From the NCBI GenBank assembly GCA_034670405.1, contig JAXDDX010000161.1, positions 646,501 to 710,500 of the forward strand: a stretch of 64,000 nucleotides of DNA, written 5' to 3'. The notes beneath the pieces were generated by a model, which saw nothing but the letters and a program-made list of their open reading frames with translations, ran no database searches and was not told where the DNA came from. A program made the translations under genes and the position numbers. Shown piece after piece: positions 60,361 to 64,000 of the stretch (its first letter is position 1; each line of letters begins with the position of its first letter). Source of the DNA: Hoplostethus atlanticus (lineage: Eukaryota > Chordata > Actinopteri > Trachichthyiformes > Trachichthyidae).

Positions 60361-60500
60361 CGAAATTAATGCAGATAAAAAACGGTTGGTAACCAGGGAA
60401 ATCAGACAGTCAGTTCTCTCCACGGCCCAAACAAAAAGACCTTCCCGACAAGACAGGCGGCGGTTCCGCCCACTGCGCATGCGTGGTTTCACGTGGCTCT
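60361..60500 (-). promoter_or_regulatory. bzw1: bzw1 non-coding first exon and core promoter
   Basis: A strong donor (minus strand gtaagtatctg, 60350-60360) can join to the acceptor ccccag just before the bzw1 start codon (exon edge 59391), giving an untranslated first exon. Immediately upstream lie an NRF1-like site TGCGCATGCGT (60474-60484), a CACGTG E-box (60490-60495) and GC-rich gggcggaaccgccgcc. This is a TATA-less housekeeping-type promoter. Confidence 0.7.
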
Positions 60501-60732
60501 CCGTCAAAGACAAAAAAAGAAAAAAGCTCAACTTGTTTTTTTAAAGGAGAATCGACAAACAACTCACTTTCACTATTTTTAGATATCACTTTTTAATTTG
60601 AATCGTTTGATTAATTTACCCACTTTATGCATTTGTTACATTTATCAGGTAATTTATTGAATTGATTTATTAAAAATGATTGAAGAAATACAGTTGGTCT
60701 TTCACATACATAACACAGTGAGTTTGTCCATT

Positions 60733-60860
60733 TTAGTCGTTTAGCTGACTCTCTCATCCACAGCCACTTACAGTAAAATCAGCTTCAATTCCCTGATCAA
60801 CATTACATTACATTACAAGCAACCAAGAGTAAGGAGGTCAAAGGTCAGAGGTCACAGCAC
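60733..60860 (+). repeat. Dispersed repeat with three AGGTCA half-sites
   Basis: Begins gtttagctgactctctcatc, a common teleost interspersed repeat (see 35325). Its distal part has AGGTCA at 60835, 60842 and 60849, each separated by one base, a DR1-type nuclear-receptor arrangement. Confidence 0.55.
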
Positions 60861-61815
60861 CCTGAAGGTAGATGGACCATGGATGATAGATCCATCCAAG
60901 TAAGAGCTGAGGAGGAAGGAGAAAGAAAAACACTGACGAGACGAACACCCAGAGTTAAGCTTGACCATTAAAAACAGAAGGCTGTGGTTGTACTGGTCAG
61001 CTCCCAGTGTGGATGTGTGTCAATATGTGAGGCACTGGGATGCTAAAGAAGAGCGAGTGACCTCAGTCAGCCTGATACTAAATAAAGATTCAAATAACAA
61101 ATCTACCTCTGGCTCTTATGTCTTCACATCAATGTGTATTGATATAGAGGCTACAGAGGAAGTAACAGGCAGGTCGGTGTGAGAGCATGCCAACTAAATA
61201 TGAGGAAAATGAATCAGGAAATCAGCTTCAGTATTTCTTCAGACAACTTATTGTTTGATCTGTATTTTTTTTACAATACTCATTCATGGAAAAATCTGAA
61301 ACAGATTACTGGGTGATGCAGTACCACTGATACTGAGGCACATGGTTTATTTTCTTTTGCCTGTGGTCACAATCTGTAGTGCATTTCTGTTCTGTGAACT
61401 TTGTGCAGACTTCCATGAAAGCATCCTGTGACGTGATGAAACTAATCAGGCGTGGTTATTGATAATAGATATCATTACATTTAGTTTTTCATTGCAACTT
61501 TGATCCACTGGCCAAATGTTTTCAGCATGAAAACACCAGAGAGCTTTACAACAGCTGCTGTCCAGAGCGACAATCAATTCACATTATAACTGGTAGGGAT
61601 GAGAATCCACATTCAATATGATTTGAGATAAAAGTCTGGCTTATTGACAAATTAGTACAAATATTGATGTTGTGTTTTTTAGATGAGATAATACAGAGTA
61701 CAGTGTTTAGCTTATATATAGAAAAGTATATTAGTAAAATAGTAAAATAATTAGCTTAAATTGAAGTGAGTTACATTCAGCTGTGGTTTGATTCAGTAAA
61801 AGAATACAGTTCCTG
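60861..61815. other. Intergenic between bzw1 and aox; aox 3' UTR
   Basis: The part adjoining aox is its 3' UTR; a minus-strand AATAAA at 61346-61351 lies about 465 nt after the aox stop. Nothing else recognised. Confidence 0.45.
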
Positions 61816-63833
61816 TTAGATGTTCAAGGCCCACGGTTTGAAAGATCCTGGTTCGCTTGGTGGAATCTGAAAACCAAACAAGACAAAAAACAAAGAAATC
61901 AGGAACAGAAAATCTGTAACTTTTTCCATGTGAGCAACATGAAGACATGACCACCAGAAGTCCTTTCATCTCCCACGGAGCAGAGCGACCAGGAAACTGA
62001 TGTGTGGACGCTCAACAAGCTTGTCGCCGCTGCTGAACTTGACCTCGTCATCGGCCGTCGACAGCCACTGTCATCATGTCATTTAGTTTCATGATCAATG
62101 TGCACAAAGGATGAGAAGTTGATTCCAGCTGTTCAAAGCTTCCCAGTTCTCTACATCTTTCATTTGAAAGACTTCAGGAAGTACATTTGATGGTCTAAAT
62201 GTGTTTCAGAGGCTATTCATCCTGACGACAAGAAGATTGTGGAGGAATGTTTTGGCCTCCAAAACCCGTATTGGTTGAACCCTAGTATGTACTGATGAGG
62301 AATGTGGGTATCTGTCTATGCCGTTATGCCGACCTACCTTCTGCGTGAAAGGGGTGGCACAGGCTAGGCAGGCCCTCTCCGGGGTGGATGGGCTGTCCAG
62401 GGAGAACGGGCCGACCAGTCCGGACTCAGAGCGGGCCGCAGCCACGGCGTCTTTGATGGCGTAGAACACAGAGCTGCCCAGGAAGAGGACGGGTTCTCCG
62501 ATACCCTGCAGGACGCACCGGGATGGAGGAGGATTTGTTATGTACCGGGATGCAAACACAGCAGGGGGCAAAAAGACTACCTAACTCTTTATGGTCACTA
62601 CAACATCATGACCTCTGACCTTTGAGGAGTAGATGGCGTGGGGGTTGTGGGAGTCGGGGAGAAGGTAGACGTTGAACTGCAGCGGGACGTCGCAGACGGC
62701 CGGGATCTTATACTGAGATGGACCGCGGCTGTAGAGGACCCCGGACGGAGAAAACTTCAACTCCTCCATGGTGAACAAACCCAGACCCTGGATGAAGGCA
62801 CCTTCAATCTGAGGGAAGGGAGGAATGCAGGGAAGGGAGAAAAAACAGAAAGAATCAAAGAAAGGTAAGAAACAAAATGAACATAAAGAGAAAATCAAAG
62901 AAAAAACATCATTAAAAATCAAAAAATGAAAGAAAGAAGGAGACAAAAATAAAAATAAATAGACAGACAGAAAGGATTGCAGGTTAAACTGAATGCGTGT
63001 ACGTCCTCATCTACATCAGCCAGGTTCCTTCCTGTCTCACCTGGCCGATGTCCACAGACGGGTTGATGCTTCTGCCGATGTCCACCATGATGTCCGTCCT
63101 CACCGTCTGACAGCAGCACAACAAACAACCAGTTCAACAGAGTTATACATCCGATGGCTCAATGATTACTTGACCAGCTGCTGAGACTCCTGGATTTAAA
63201 AACTCACTTTATGGTTTCTGGATCAAAAACTCACCGGAGCTTCAAGAACATAAAGTATTTCTGCACCAAGCTGGAGGGATGACGACCTCCCATTGGCCCA
63301 AACTGACTAACGTCTGACTGATAATAATCTACTAATAATAGTATTTAGGAAGACTTGTGTGTAGGATCAGTTCTACCAATGTTGTTGCAATTCCTACTGG
63401 TCGCCACTAGAGGACGACAGAGATTGCCTGGTCCAATGAAGCAGAACCCAGCATGGAGACACCATGTGACCAGGTCTGACTGTAACCCTCTCCTCTGGTA
63501 TCTGGCTGGTGAGCGGCTGACCCACCCGGTAGTCTCCGGTGAGGCAGTCCAGCTCCACCTCGCTGCAGCAGGCTGCGAAGGTGAAGTAGGCGTAGGGCTG
63601 ACCCTCCATCCTGTCCCAGTCCATGTGGAGGTCTGGACCTCTGGAGGACACAGAAACACTAATACTAGTACCACCACCAGTACTACTACCACTACTACCA
63701 GAACTACTACTAATACAACAATCAGCTACAATAAAAGGAAGCTTGCTGACTAGACAGACAAGTTTTTATTTATTTATTACCTGTAGAATCCAGTAGCCGA
63801 CAAACTGATCTTCTCAAAAAATGCTTTAGAGAC
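61816..63833 (-). CDS. aox: Aldehyde oxidase, C-terminal part (last six coding exons; 5' part outside window)
   Basis: Exons (minus strand): 63781-63833, 63526-63640, 63041-63106, 62620-62808, 62338-62505, 61816-61866, all with matching phases. Protein blocks: [105 protein letters not shown]; end [11 protein letters not shown]-stop. This is the C-terminal molybdenum-cofactor domain. GIGEP contains the catalytic Glu of the xanthine oxidase family. FLGSSVF and the PGSxxPW tail match aldehyde oxidase rather than xanthine dehydrogenase. The enzyme is cytosolic and oxidises aldehydes and N-heterocycles. Fish have several aox copies; which one this is cannot be told. Confidence 0.93.
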
Positions 63834-64000
63834 CTGAGTTACAAAAGATAAACTACTTAGTGTGAAGATGAAGTTCAATACGAGTGATATGGGTTCAATC
63901 TGTCAGCAGGCATTACATGCTGTCATTTCCCCAATTTCCAATTTTCCCACAGCGATCATTCAAGTTTCATCTTTTGTTTTCTAAACATACCCAACTCTCC
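63834..64000. other. aox intron running off the window
   Basis: No further aox exon is visible between 63834 and the right edge. Confidence 0.5.

Overview
This is eukaryotic genomic DNA, almost certainly from a ray-finned (teleost) fish. Genes are split into short exons by GT-AG introns. The DNA is full of CA, TC and ATT microsatellites, short inverted-repeat transposons and tRNA-derived SINE pieces, and the protein matches are vertebrate. There are no bacterial operons, CRISPR arrays or phage genes.

Layout. (1) 191-3855, minus strand: the first five coding exons of kynureninase (kynu); the rest lies beyond the left edge. (2) 3.9-10.8 kb: intergenic, with a hAT-like element nested in a second hAT-like element and other MITEs and SINE pieces. 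(3) 10876-46261, plus strand: a 33-exon vwde gene (von Willebrand factor D and EGF domain protein) reconstructed splice site by splice site: signal peptide, N-terminal region, VWD domain, cysteine-rich middle, Glu-rich exon, calcium-binding-type EGFs, Ser/Thr/Pro linkers, and eight consecutive 96-bp EGF exons plus a final EGF exon. (4) 49528-51356, plus strand: a two-exon bHLH gene of the TCF15 (paraxis)/scleraxis family. (5) 54331-59381, minus strand: a complete 11-coding-exon bzw1 (419 aa), with a likely non-coding first exon and promoter near 60.4-60.5 kb. (6) 61816-63833, minus strand: the last six coding exons of an aldehyde oxidase (aox).

The genes do not form one pathway. kynu is in tryptophan catabolism, aox is a molybdo-flavoenzyme, bzw1 modulates translation start-codon choice, the bHLH factor is a mesoderm/tendon-type regulator and vwde is a secreted matrix-type protein. 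The aox-bzw1 pair keeps an arrangement also known in human 2q33. Finding vwde beside bzw1 (in human VWDE lies on 7p21 with BZW2) suggests an old paralogous block.

The most notable points are in vwde. Two exons (12 and 21) do not keep one reading frame although conserved protein continues on both sides. One splice acceptor has been copied into a 42-bp minisatellite. Several acceptors have microsatellite expansions as their pyrimidine tract. One intron has a GC donor. A 1.5-kb degenerate AGT-triplet array fills part of an intron. I found no clear sign of a wholly new biological system.
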